Assembly (NCBI RefSeq): GCF_900111565.1
Contig: NZ_FOIK01000002.1
Coordinates: 62,001 to 126,000, forward strand
DNA: 64,000 nucleotides
Direction: 5' to 3'
Source: Paenibacillus sp. NFR01
GTDB taxonomy: Bacteria; Bacillota; Bacilli; Paenibacillales; Paenibacillaceae
Made by a program: the position numbers and the translations under genes. The notes under the pieces were generated by a model. The model ran no database searches. It saw only the letters and a program-made list of their open reading frames with translations, and had not been told where the DNA came from. Below are positions 26,932 to 35,748 of the stretch, in pieces; the stretch's first letter is position 1; each line of letters opens with the position of its first letter.

Positions 26932-27669
26932 CTATTGGAGGTTGCCCAGCCAATCCAGCAAGGAATGTGCCGTGTGCGACTGCTGCTCTTCTTCGGTGAT
27001 CGTCGCTTCCCCGTCGCCTTTTTGCGGGCCGTAGCTGCCGAATTGCGCATGATTGCCGCCGGCAATTGAATCGTAGACCGTATTGCTCGGCAGATAGGAG
27101 CGGCCTTCACTGTATTTTTTTCGATTGACCACGGTGTCCTCTGTCCCGAGGATCGACAAAACGGATAATGCGGTGTCCTTCAGGCTCCCTTTGCTGTCGG
27201 GGTAGGAAGCCAGAAAAAATACGCCCTTCAGTTCATCGGCATGGTCTGCCGCGAACCGGGACGCCATTACGCCGCCGAGGGAATGCCCGCCGATGACAAA
27301 GGTCTGCTGCGGATGCACGCGGATGATGTCATCCGCGGCATCGCCTTTGATCACCGCCAGATTCAGCGGCATCTTGGCGATGTAGAACGGATGCCCGGCC
27401 GCAGCGACTCTGTGGGCGAGCGGCGCGTACGCTTCCGGCTTCACCAGCGCGCCGGGATAAAAAATAACGGCCGTGCCTAGCACGGTCGACGGCTCGAAGG
27501 AGATCCAGTTGTCATTGTCGTCGACGCTGACGCCGTCCGCGGAGGCCATCGCCGAGACGGCATGTTCTGCAGGCTCATAAGGAATCAAGTACCTCCACAC
27601 CGCGATGCCCGCAATAAGGACCAACAGTGCCGCGCCAAGCCAAATGTAACGTTTTGTTTTTTTCTTCAT
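26932..27669 (-). CDS. Membrane-anchored alpha/beta hydrolase
   Basis: The start is ATG 27669 with GGGAGTGAT upstream, giving 245 residues. A positively charged N-terminus (MKKKTKRY) and one hydrophobic segment (about 9-27) suggest a signal anchor with the hydrolase outside. The nucleophile elbow is GGHSLGGVMASRFAADH near residue 130. Later LSILGTEDTVV holds the acid candidate and GGNHAQFGSYG the histidine. It fits Abhydrolase_5-type proteins of unknown substrate. It is first gene of the unit with HAD and sirtuin. Confidence 0.87.
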   Translation of the reverse strand: MKKKTKRYIWLGAALLVLIAGIAVWRYLIPYEPAEHAVSAMASADGVSVDDNDNWISFEPSTVLGTAVIFYPGALVKPEAYAPLAHRVAAAGHPFYIAKMPLNLAVIKGDAADDIIRVHPQQTFVIGGHSLGGVMASRFAADHADELKGVFFLASYPDSKGSLKDTALSVLSILGTEDTVVNRKKYSEGRSYLPSNTVYDSIAGGNHAQFGSYGPQKGDGEATITEEEQQSHTAHSLLDWLGNLQ

Positions 27670-27862
27670 CAATAGATCACTCCCAAGCACTGCCTATAAA
27701 AATTATAGTGGAATCGGAAAGGCCGCACAACCTTCAACACATCGCCACATTTGCCGGGTTTGATAACGCTTTCTAATGTGACTTATTTCACAATCGTACG
27801 TTTGAAAATGATGTATTTTAAAATTAAAGTAATTTGCTAGCGCAAATGTTGGAGGGTGTACC

Positions 27863-28903
27863 ATGAACGTGGAGCAATCGCTGGAGACGCGCGGAGAGAC
27901 CTTTTTCCTGAATCTGCGCTTTATGCTGATCGTCACCGTATTTGTCGGCAACATGATTGAACCGCTGATCGGGCGGATGGACGCAATGCACAGCCTTTAC
28001 ATGTGGATTTTCAGTTTCCATATGCCGCTGTTTGTACTGGTGACCGGCTACTTCGGCAAAAAGAATCTGACTGCTCCGGCCGGCCGCAAAGTGCTCCTGC
28101 AAATCGGCCTGCAATACCTGATTTTTCAAAGCCTGTATTCCGCGCTGGATGTCTCGTACTTCCGCGTCAACCATATTCACCATTCGTTTTTCGCGCCTTA
28201 TCTGCTGCTATGGTTTCTCGCCGGCCACGCCTTCTGGCGCCTGCTGATGCTGGCCATCCGCCGCTGGTCGGTGCCCGCGCAGCTGATCTTCGCCTTTGCC
28301 GCCGGCATCGGCGTCGGGTATTTGCAGCTTGACGGCGTGTGGTTCGCGATTTCCCGGACCTTTGTCTTTTTCCCGTTTTTCGTCATCGGCTATCATCTGA
28401 AATTCGAAACGGTCCTCCGGATGTACCGCAAATTCGCCAAGTCTGCCGCCGCTGCCTTATCTGTAACCCTGCTGCTGGTTCTTGGTACGCTGGCCGTTTC
28501 CCTGCAACCAGGCTGGCTGTACGGAAGCATGACCTTCATGCAGCTTGGTCAGCCGGAGTGGTATGACGGATTGTACCGGGCTGCCGTTTATGGACTGCAG
28601 ATCGTTTCCTCGCTCGCGTTCCTCGGACTCGTACCGTTCGGAATGTCCCGGATGACCGATTGGGGCCGCCGTACCTTGTACGTGTTCCTTCTGCACGGTT
28701 TCATCGTACGTCTTGCCGCAGCCAGCGGGCTGTACAGCCACATTCACAGTATCGCCGCGGCTTCTATCTTGGTAGTATCCGCTCTCGCGATGACGATTCT
28801 GCTGGCCCAGCCGTCCGTCAAACGCCTGCTGCATCCGCTGGTCGAGCCTTCCGTCGACTGGATGATCCTTCTTCAGCGTGCCGCGCTGCGCCGTTCACTA
28901 TAA
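27863..28903 (+). CDS. Acyltransferase-3 family membrane protein
   Basis: 346 residues with about nine to ten hydrophobic helices. The N-terminal FSFHMPLFVLVTGYFGKK is the family pattern around the catalytic histidine of OafA/WecH/fucose 4-O-acetyltransferase-like proteins. GGAGGGTGTACC precedes the start. Such enzymes transfer acetyl groups to surface sugars; the acceptor is unknown. It is monocistronic and followed by a clear terminator. Confidence 0.88.
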   Translation: MNVEQSLETRGETFFLNLRFMLIVTVFVGNMIEPLIGRMDAMHSLYMWIFSFHMPLFVLVTGYFGKKNLTAPAGRKVLLQIGLQYLIFQSLYSALDVSYFRVNHIHHSFFAPYLLLWFLAGHAFWRLLMLAIRRWSVPAQLIFAFAAGIGVGYLQLDGVWFAISRTFVFFPFFVIGYHLKFETVLRMYRKFAKSAAAALSVTLLLVLGTLAVSLQPGWLYGSMTFMQLGQPEWYDGLYRAAVYGLQIVSSLAFLGLVPFGMSRMTDWGRRTLYVFLLHGFIVRLAAASGLYSHIHSIAAASILVVSALAMTILLAQPSVKRLLHPLVEPSVDWMILLQRAALRRSL

Positions 28904-28918
28904 ACAGTGTTTGAATTC

Positions 28919-28950
28919 AAAGCCCTTCCTTAATAAGGATGGGCTTTTTT
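28919..28950 (+). terminator. Terminator after the acyltransferase
   Basis: AAGCCC / GGGCTT with inner CCTTA / TAAGG is followed by six T residues. Confidence 0.92.
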
Positions 28951-29049
28951 GGTCCTTCAAAATCCGGCGCCAAAGCGACAAACTTCACATTGTCCGGTAG
29001 AAAAACGAGGTGGTTTGTGATAGACTTTCTAATAATAATGCAGCCTGCT

Positions 29050-29110
29050 TTTATAGAAACGGCTTCGCCCGCCTTCCGCATGAGAGGCTGGACCCTGTTC
29101 TTTCTATAAA
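29050..29110 (+). promoter_or_regulatory. 10-bp inverted repeat in the ilvD leader region
   Basis: TTTATAGAAA (29050-29059) and TTTCTATAAA (29101-29110) are perfect complements 41 bases apart, about 90 bases before ilvD. No T-box core (GGTGGTACCGCG) and no obvious amino-acid leader peptide is present. It could be a regulator site, an RNA stem or part of a small repeat element. Confidence 0.4.
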
Positions 29111-29198
29111 CCGCGGACGCGCCGCAGCCTCTGATTGCAGCGCGTTAACGCGACGCTATATTCCGGCATTGCCATTTTATTAGGGGGGAAACAGAACT

Positions 29199-30884
29199 AT
29201 GTCAGCCAAGAAAATGCGTTCAGACATGATCAAAAAAGGCTTTGACCGCGCACCGCACCGCAGCCTGCTGCGTGCCGCCGGCGTTAAAGAAGAGGATTTC
29301 GGCAAGCCGTTTATCGCGGTCTGCAACTCCTATATCGACATTGTTCCCGGACATGTCCATTTGCAGGAATTCGGTAAAATCGTCAAGGAAGCGATCCGCG
29401 AAGCCGGCGGCGTTCCTTTTGAATTCAATACGATCGGCGTGGACGACGGCATCGCCATGGGCCACATCGGCATGCGTTATTCCCTGCCCAGCCGGGAAAT
29501 CATCGCCGACTCGCTGGAGACCGTCGTATCCGCCCACTGGTTCGACGGCATGGTCTGCATCCCGAACTGCGACAAAATCACCCCGGGGATGATGATGGGC
29601 GCACTGCGCGTCAACATCCCGACCATCTTCGTCAGCGGCGGCCCGATGAAGGCCGGCGTCGACAGCAAAGGCAACAAGCTGTCCCTGACTTCCGTATTCG
29701 AAGGCGTCGGCGCGCACCAGGTCGGCAAGATCACCGACAGCGACCTGCTGGAGCTTGAACAATTCGGCTGTCCGACCTGCGGCTCCTGTTCCGGGATGTT
29801 CACCGCGAACTCCATGAACTGCCTTGCCGAAGCGCTGGGTCTTGCTCTTCCCGGCAACGGCACGATCCTCGCCGTGGACGAAGCGCGCAAGGATTTTGTC
29901 CGCAAATCGGCCAAGCAGCTGATGAACCTGATCGAAATGGACCTGAAACCGCGCGACATCGTGACCAAAGAATCGATCGACAACGCCTTCGCGCTGGATA
30001 TGGCGATGGGCGGTTCCACCAATACCGTACTGCATACCCTGGCCCTGGCGAAGGAAGCCGAAATCGACTACCCGCTGGAGCGCATCAATGAAGTCGCGAA
30101 CCGCGTGCCGTATCTCGCCAAGCTGGCGCCGGCATCCGACATCTTCATCGAAGACGTCGACCGTGCGGGCGGCGTAAGCGCCGTGCTGAACGAGCTGCTC
30201 AAAAAGCCGGGCGCCCTGTTCGGCGACTGCATGACCGTAACCGGCAAAACCCTGGCCGAAAACGTTACGGGCCATGAGATTCTGGATACCAAGGTCATCC
30301 ATACGATCGACAACCCGTATTCGCAGGTCGGCGGTTTGTCCGTCCTTTACGGCAACCTTGCGCCAGAAGGCTCGATCATCAAGGTCGGTGCGGTTGATGC
30401 ATCCGTAGGCGGCTACCACAAAGGCCCGGCCATCTGCTTCGACTCGCAGGAAGAAGCGCTGTCCGGCATCGCGAACGGCAAAGTCAAGGAAGGCCATGTC
30501 GTGGTCATCCGCTACGAAGGGCCGAAGGGCGGACCGGGCATGCCGGAAATGCTGGCTCCGACTTCGCAAATCGTCGGCATGGGTCTCGGCGCCAAGGTCG
30601 GCCTCATTACCGACGGACGTTTCTCCGGCGCGTCCCGCGGCATCAGCATCGGCCACATCTCGCCGGAAGCGGCCGAAGGCGGCCCGATCGCCTTCGTTGA
30701 GGACGGCGACATCATCGAGCTCGATCTGAACAACCGCAAGATCGAACTGCTGGTTGAAGAAGAAGTTCTGGCGGCCCGCCGCAGCCAATGGAAGGGCTTC
30801 GAGCCGAAAGTCAAAACCGGCTATCTGGCCCGTTACTCCAAGCTCGTGACCAACGCGAGCAACGGCGGCGTACTCAAAATTTAA
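29199..30884 (+). CDS. ilvD: Dihydroxy-acid dehydratase
   Basis: Iron-sulfur enzyme converting dihydroxy acids to 2-keto acids in valine, leucine and isoleucine synthesis. At 561 residues it has normal length. The cluster-binding cysteines lie in [15 protein letters not shown] (near 120) and [20 protein letters not shown] (near 190). The C-terminal [19 protein letters not shown] is typical of the IlvD/EDD family; the CPTCGSCSG form favours IlvD over phosphogluconate dehydratase. An AGGGGGGAAA site precedes the start. It stands alone here, away from other ilv genes. Confidence 0.96.
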   Translation: MSAKKMRSDMIKKGFDRAPHRSLLRAAGVKEEDFGKPFIAVCNSYIDIVPGHVHLQEFGKIVKEAIREAGGVPFEFNTIGVDDGIAMGHIGMRYSLPSREIIADSLETVVSAHWFDGMVCIPNCDKITPGMMMGALRVNIPTIFVSGGPMKAGVDSKGNKLSLTSVFEGVGAHQVGKITDSDLLELEQFGCPTCGSCSGMFTANSMNCLAEALGLALPGNGTILAVDEARKDFVRKSAKQLMNLIEMDLKPRDIVTKESIDNAFALDMAMGGSTNTVLHTLALAKEAEIDYPLERINEVANRVPYLAKLAPASDIFIEDVDRAGGVSAVLNELLKKPGALFGDCMTVTGKTLAENVTGHEILDTKVIHTIDNPYSQVGGLSVLYGNLAPEGSIIKVGAVDASVGGYHKGPAICFDSQEEALSGIANGKVKEGHVVVIRYEGPKGGPGMPEMLAPTSQIVGMGLGAKVGLITDGRFSGASRGISIGHISPEAAEGGPIAFVEDGDIIELDLNNRKIELLVEEEVLAARRSQWKGFEPKVKTGYLARYSKLVTNASNGGVLKI

Positions 30885-30917
30885 TCTGCTGAACCGGATC
30901 ATTTCAGCAGCGAATAC

Positions 30918-30960
30918 AACGAAAGAGCAGCTCCGACTAGGTCGGGGCTGCTCTTTCGTT
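30918..30960 (+). terminator. Terminator after ilvD
   Basis: A 20-base stem built from AACGAAAGAGCAGC and CCGAC with complements, and a 3-base loop. The T-rich tract is inside the distal arm. Confidence 0.85.
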
Positions 30961-30975
30961 GAGCCTGCAATCTCA

Positions 30976-31240
30976 CCGCTTGCAAGTGCGCGCGTTACTA
31001 GCGGCGTTGCTTGTCTACGCTTCTGCCGGTTTTGGGCCGTGTTGCTTACGGCGTTGCCTGTCTACGCTCCTGCCGGATTTTGGGCCGTGTTGCTTGCGGC
31101 CTGGCGGATCTGCGATCCTGCCGTCCCGGTCCGCGACGCTCTCGGCTTTGCGGTTCCACGCTCCTGCCGATTCTGGCCCCTGTCGCTCGCGGCTTTGCGG
31201 TTCCACGCTTCTGCCGATTTTGGCCCCGTCGCTCGCTGCC
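30976..31240. repeat. Degenerate 47-bp tandem repeat array
   Basis: CTGCCG(A/G)-TTTTGG-type units start at 31023, 31070, 31118, 31164 and 31211, spaced 46-48 bases. Shared blocks in each unit are CTGCCGATTTTGG, CCGTGTTGCT, GCGGC and CTACGCTC, and a partial unit lies before the first. The unit length is not a multiple of three, so it is not a coding repeat. Confidence 0.75.
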
Positions 31241-31424
31241 TAACGGACATGAGAGCCCTTATTTCAAGTATTCTGCGATTATCCCTCGCCTAACGGACAC
31301 AGAAGCCGTTATTTTTGCAAAATCGGTTGTTTTAGCAACCCATTTTCGGAAATAACGGCTCTCAGGTCCGTTAATTCGGGAAATAATCGCTTTTTCGCCA
31401 AATAGCGGCTCTCAGGTCCGTAAG
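31241..31424. repeat. Four copies of a 25-bp hairpin repeat in opposed pairs
   Basis: TAACGGACATGAGAGCC and TAACGGACACAGAAGCC units (31241-31265 and 31291-31315) run forward. Two reverse copies (31349-31373 and 31400-31424, core CGGCTCTCAGGTCCG) follow. Within a unit TAACGG and CCGTTA can form a small stem. Both pairs have a step of about 50 bases. Confidence 0.75.
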
Positions 31425-31494
31425 GCCACGTCGGGCAAGTCGTTTTTCACTGAAGGGTACCTTGGATGTGTGCGCACGGCTCGTGAAAACCAAT

Positions 31495-31835
31495 ATTACT
31501 CAACTACTCTAATTCTACTCTACACTGCCGCTCGATGTGCGCCTGCAGCTACTCCATGCTGTTCCTTCATCTTCTCATCCAGCTGTTCCTTACCCGTTCT
31601 CCGTCAACTATTCCTTACTGCTCTTTTACGTTACTCCTAATCTCTATTCTACTCTCTACTCCTGCGCCACCTGCTACTCCAATGCTCCAACAGCCGCTCC
31701 GTCCTCGTACCTTCGTGCCCATTTCCCTGCTACTCTTTATGGTTACTCCAAGCTCCTACTCCGCTCATATACTCTATACTCCTTATCCGTACACTCACTC
31801 TGCACTTCTACTCTATACCCTGCTTTGATCCTTCC
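31495..31835. repeat. Polypyrimidine tract with many TACTC motifs
   Basis: About 340 bases strongly biased to C and T on the plus strand, with more than a dozen TACTC or CTACTCC motifs. It is therefore GAGTA/GGAGT-rich on the minus strand, immediately after the alpha-galactosidase stop. Open frames here are low-complexity and not gene-like. No terminator hairpin is visible. Confidence 0.7.
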
Positions 31836-34004
31836 TTACTCCGCCTGCAGCTTAAACCAGCCGCTTTGGTAATCCTGCTGCGCGTATGAAAGGGCCAGGC
31901 CTTTGCGCATCAAGCGGTCGCCGCCGTAGACGACGGTTTCTCCGCCTTTATTCGAAGTCACCCGATACTCCAGCCCGGATGCAAGGCCGCGCAGCTTCAC
32001 GCTGGAGATTGCCGGATGCGGCGTCGCCATTACTTTGAAATGATAGACCAGCGCTTGACGTTTGTCTGCCGAAACGAACATCCAGGCCGCTTCGTTGCCG
32101 TCGAACGGGTTTTTCAGCCGGTACAAGTCGCCGGTCTGCACGAGGCTGCGGACTTCCTTGTAGTCGGCGATCTGGCGCTTCACGATTTCTTTTTCATCAT
32201 CGGTGAATTTCGTCAAGTCCAGCTCATAGCCGAAGTTGCCGGACATCGCCACGTCGCCGCGGAATTCCAGCGGGGTGATCCGGCCGACCTGATGGTTTGG
32301 CACCGCGGACACATGCGCACCGATGGCGCTCACGGGGTACACTAGGCTGGTGCCGTACTGAATCTTGAGGCGCTCCGCGCCGTCGGTATCGTCGCTGGTC
32401 CAGGTCTGCGGCATGTAATAAAGCATGCCCGGATCAAAGCGGCCGCCGCCGCTGGAGCAGCTTTCGAACAGGATCTGCGGGAAATCTCCGGTGATCCGTT
32501 CCAGCAGCTCGTACAAGCCGAGCACATAACGATGCGCCGTTTCACCCTGCCGTTCGGCCGGAAGCTCGGCAGAGCCAATCTCGGTCAAATAGCGGTTCAT
32601 ATCCCATTTGACGTAGTTGATCGGCACCGCCTTGAAGATGGCGGCCATCGCATCATAGATGTAATCCCGCACCTCCCGGCGCGTGTAATCGAGTACCAGC
32701 TGCCAGCGCGCTTCGGTCCGGCGCCGCCCCGGCACATGGATGCACCAGTCCGGATGCTTGCGGTACAGCTCGCTGTCCGGAGAGATCATCTCGGGCTCGA
32801 ACCACAGCCCGAATTTCAGCCCTGCCCCATTCACGCGGGCCGCGACATCGGCCAGCCCGCCGGGCAGCTTGCGCCGGTCCTCCACCCAGTCGCCCAGCGA
32901 GGAATTGTCGGCATCGCGTTTGCCGAACCAGCCGTCGTCCAGCACGAACAGCTCGATGCCAAGCTTCGCGCCTTCTTCCGCGATCGCATCCAGCTTGTCC
33001 GCATTGAAATTGAAGTATGTCGCTTCCCAGTTGTTCACCAGAATTGGCCGCTCTTTGTCGCGGTATTCCCCGCGGCACAGCCGGGTCCGGTACAGCCGGT
33101 GGTAGGTGCGCGACATGTCGCCGATACCCTCAGCGGAATACACGAGCACCGCTTCCGGCGTCTGGAATTGTTCCCCGGGCTGGAGCAGCCAGGAGAAGTC
33201 AAACGAGTTGAGGCCCATTACAAAACGCACGGAGCCGAACGCGTCCATCTCGGCTTCCGCTTCGAAGCCCCCGCTGTACACCAGACTGAAGCCGTACGCT
33301 TCGCCGGCTTCCTCCGTCGTGTCCTGCCGCACCAAAGCCGCAAACGGATTGAACTGGTGGCTGCTGACGCCCCGTTTGCTGTCGATCCGGGTGCCGCCCG
33401 CGAGCAGCGGTCTGCGTTTCAGCGCCGCTTCCCGCGACCAGGAGCCGGACAGATACAGCATCTCCAGGTCCTCGCCCTCCGTGAAGTCGACCGAGGCACT
33501 GAGCGCCCGCCGCAGCCGCAGGTCCGCTGCGCCGCCGTTAACAAGGCGCGCCGAACGGACCACGACGTTCCGCTGCGCAAATACGGTATAGAGCAGCGTC
33601 ACTTTAAGCCCGCAATACGCGTCCTCCAGATCCAGCTCCAGCGTATCGGCTTCCTCGTCCTGCTCGGTATACACCGCAGGCAAGCCGTCCAGAGCCGGTT
33701 TGCCCGGCATGATCCGGTAACCGGTGTAGCGCAGCTCCGTTACCCGCGTTCCGTCGGTCAGCTCGGCCTGATAGGCCGGGACGCGAAAATCGCCGCTTCC
33801 GTATTGCGGATATTCCTGGGGCAGCCGGTCGATGCCGGCGTTCTCCGGCGTTTTTACCGCCAGATCTTTAAGCGACGCCCGTTCCTCCAGCCGTCCTCCC
33901 CAATACACATGGGCAGGCAGGCCGCCCTGAAGCTGCAGAATGTAGCTCATTTTTTCCGATTGCAGGTGAAACCATCCCTCTTGCTCGCGTACATGGATAC
34001 TCAT
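31836..34004 (-). CDS. GH36 alpha-galactosidase
   Basis: Retaining alpha-galactosidase of 722 residues, removing galactose from galactomannan or raffinose-type oligosaccharides. An N-terminal beta-supersandwich (about 1-320) precedes the catalytic barrel, which contains LDDGWFGKRDADNSSLGDW (about 355-373), nucleophile D468 in YVKWDMNRY and acid/base D538 in TWTSDDTDG. The 70-residue spacing equals that of the characterised Geobacillus enzymes. There is no signal peptide, so it acts on imported sugars. It is divergent from the ABC transporter operon and shares the intergenic region that carries two cre-like sites and several GTTAT motifs. Confidence 0.95.
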   Translation of the reverse strand: MSIHVREQEGWFHLQSEKMSYILQLQGGLPAHVYWGGRLEERASLKDLAVKTPENAGIDRLPQEYPQYGSGDFRVPAYQAELTDGTRVTELRYTGYRIMPGKPALDGLPAVYTEQDEEADTLELDLEDAYCGLKVTLLYTVFAQRNVVVRSARLVNGGAADLRLRRALSASVDFTEGEDLEMLYLSGSWSREAALKRRPLLAGGTRIDSKRGVSSHQFNPFAALVRQDTTEEAGEAYGFSLVYSGGFEAEAEMDAFGSVRFVMGLNSFDFSWLLQPGEQFQTPEAVLVYSAEGIGDMSRTYHRLYRTRLCRGEYRDKERPILVNNWEATYFNFNADKLDAIAEEGAKLGIELFVLDDGWFGKRDADNSSLGDWVEDRRKLPGGLADVAARVNGAGLKFGLWFEPEMISPDSELYRKHPDWCIHVPGRRRTEARWQLVLDYTRREVRDYIYDAMAAIFKAVPINYVKWDMNRYLTEIGSAELPAERQGETAHRYVLGLYELLERITGDFPQILFESCSSGGGRFDPGMLYYMPQTWTSDDTDGAERLKIQYGTSLVYPVSAIGAHVSAVPNHQVGRITPLEFRGDVAMSGNFGYELDLTKFTDDEKEIVKRQIADYKEVRSLVQTGDLYRLKNPFDGNEAAWMFVSADKRQALVYHFKVMATPHPAISSVKLRGLASGLEYRVTSNKGGETVVYGGDRLMRKGLALSYAQQDYQSGWFKLQAE

Positions 34005-34188
34005 TAATCGCCCATCCCTTCTGAATGAGGGCTATCCGCCCGTGCCTAACCAACATAACATCATGCTTGCGGCAAATTCATTGTCCTTTTTTGTTATTCA
34101 TAGCTTTTTGTTATATTAATGTTATCATATCATGTATCCTAACAGCGCAAAAAGGATAAATGAAGACAATAAAAAATAATTGAATCCA

Positions 34189-34237
34189 TTTAAAGAAGCG
34201 CTTTCAGGGGATATAATCATCATGTAAACGCTAACAA
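34189..34237 (+). promoter_or_regulatory. ABC operon promoter with two CcpA (cre)-like sites
   Basis: TTTAAA (34189-34194) and a perfect TATAAT (34212-34217) are 17 bases apart. Two cre-like sequences are present: TGAAAGCGCTTCTT on the minus strand (34206-34193, overlapping the -35 and spacer) and TGTAAACGCTAACA on the plus strand (34223-34236, over the expected start). Their centres are 30 bases apart, about three helical turns. Carbon catabolite repression is the likely meaning. Confidence 0.75.
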
Positions 34238-34260
34238 CCACTAGAAAAGGGGCGAAACGA

Positions 34261-35619
34261 TTGAATAAGAAAACAGCTTTGTTAGGTTTTGTTATGATCT
34301 TTAGCTTGTCTGCTGCGCTGAGCGGCTGCGGCGGCAACAACAATAATGCCAATAGCGGGAATAACAGCTCGTCCGGAAATGCCTCCAGCACAGCTGCACC
34401 GGAAGCCAGCACAGCACCGGAAGCATCGGCCTCCGCGGCACCGGCAGGCGAAGATACAAACATCAGCGGCAAGGTAACGTTCCTGACCAACCGTACCGAC
34501 ATGATCGGCAAAGAGTACGACGACTACGCCAAACGCTTCAATGAGAAGTACCCGAATATTAAAATTGAGTTCGAAGGCGGACAACAGGACTACAATCAAC
34601 AGGTTAAAGTCCGCATGGCCAGTGGCGAACTGCCAGATCTTTTGTTTATTCCTGGGATCCCTAATTCTGATCTGCCAAAATATTTCGCTCCGCTTGATGA
34701 TCTCGGATTGGACGATCAAATCACATTTAAAGACTTCAAATCTTACGAAGGCCAAGTATACGGCATTTCTACCGGCAACTCGACCTCCGGGATTGTGTAT
34801 AACAAGAAAGCTTACGCCGACGCCGGCATTACCGAGCTTCCGAAGACCTGGGATGAATTCCTGGCGGCCTGCGAGAAGCTGAAAGCAAAGGGCATCATTC
34901 CATTGGCCTCCAACTTTAAGGACAAATGGCCGCTCAATACCTGGGTGTACGATATGCCGCGGATTATCGAGAACAACCCGGACTTTCCGAACGATAAGCT
35001 AAACACGGATACACCGTTCACGATGGACAACGGCTACGGCAAAGCCTTCAGCATGCTGAGAGAACTGAACGAAAAAGGCTACCTCGAAAAAGACATCAAC
35101 TCGACCAACTGGGAGCAGTCGAAAAAAGACGTAGCCAGCGGCAAGTTCGCAGCCTATTATCTGGGCAACTGGGTCGTAAACCAACTTATCGGCGTTGGCG
35201 CGGAGTCTGATAATATTGGTTTCTATCCTTTGCCGGCCGACAATTCCGGCACGCTGAGAGCCGCCCTTAGCCCCGACTTCTTCTATGCCGTTAGCAAAAA
35301 CAGCAAAAACGTCGAAGCTACTAAGATTTTCCTCAAATGGCTGCTGACCGAATCCGGATACGAAGATTTCGCCGGCTTCATCTCGCCGCTCAAAGGCAAG
35401 GAATCAAAACTGGTACAGCTGCAAGAGTTCCAATCGACCGGCGTAGAACTGCAAGAAGGAACGCCAGATAATGGGCAAGTAACCGATATCCTGAACAAAG
35501 CGCAAATCGACCTGCCTGCAATCGCTCAGGAATTCGTGTTAGCCAAAGACCCAGAGGCCGTGCTGGACAAATGGAATAAGGCTTGGGCCAAAGCGAAAAA
35601 GGAAATTCTCGGGCAGTAA
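34261..35619 (+). CDS. Sugar ABC transporter substrate-binding lipoprotein
   Basis: The start is TTG 34261 behind AAAAGGGGCG. A lipoprotein signal (hydrophobic 5-20, lipobox LSGC with Cys23) is followed by an Asn/Ser/Ala-rich linker to about residue 65. The rest is a family 1 extracellular solute-binding domain (GKVTFLTNRTDM, NEKYPNIKIEFEGG, GNSTSGIVYNKKAYADAGI). At 452 residues it fits MsmE/CUT1 oligosaccharide binders. It is first in an operon with two permeases and a YesMN pair. Mannan-derived oligosaccharides are the inferred ligand because of neighbouring GH36 and GH113 genes. No ATPase gene is present, as usual for CUT1 systems sharing MsmX. Confidence 0.93.
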   Translation: MNKKTALLGFVMIFSLSAALSGCGGNNNNANSGNNSSSGNASSTAAPEASTAPEASASAAPAGEDTNISGKVTFLTNRTDMIGKEYDDYAKRFNEKYPNIKIEFEGGQQDYNQQVKVRMASGELPDLLFIPGIPNSDLPKYFAPLDDLGLDDQITFKDFKSYEGQVYGISTGNSTSGIVYNKKAYADAGITELPKTWDEFLAACEKLKAKGIIPLASNFKDKWPLNTWVYDMPRIIENNPDFPNDKLNTDTPFTMDNGYGKAFSMLRELNEKGYLEKDINSTNWEQSKKDVASGKFAAYYLGNWVVNQLIGVGAESDNIGFYPLPADNSGTLRAALSPDFFYAVSKNSKNVEATKIFLKWLLTESGYEDFAGFISPLKGKESKLVQLQEFQSTGVELQEGTPDNGQVTDILNKAQIDLPAIAQEFVLAKDPEAVLDKWNKAWAKAKKEILGQ

Positions 35620-35661
35620 CTTTGACAGCTTGACCTCATAATCCATGCTGTGAAGACGATA

Positions 35662-35713
35662 GCGGCTGCAAACCGGATCTCCGCCAGAAGCGTAGTCATC
35701 CAGATGCAGCCGC
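35662..35713 (+). promoter_or_regulatory. Intercistronic stem-loop between binding protein and permease
   Basis: GCGGCTGCA (35662-35670) and TGCAGCCGC (35705-35713) are perfect complements across a 34-base loop, without a T-run. Such hairpins commonly stabilise the upstream mRNA or lower permease expression relative to the binding protein. Confidence 0.6.
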
Positions 35714-35748
35714 ATCTGTCGCTCATATAAAGAAAGAAGGTCGATGGA

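Noticed and set aside
31023..31240. CRISPR array interpretation of the 47-bp repeats
   Set aside because: Units are contiguous and degenerate without unique spacers, and no cas genes are present.
31535..31872. Two small plus-strand open frames in the TACTC tract
   Set aside because: Low-complexity products dictated by the pyrimidine repeat and no ribosome binding site.
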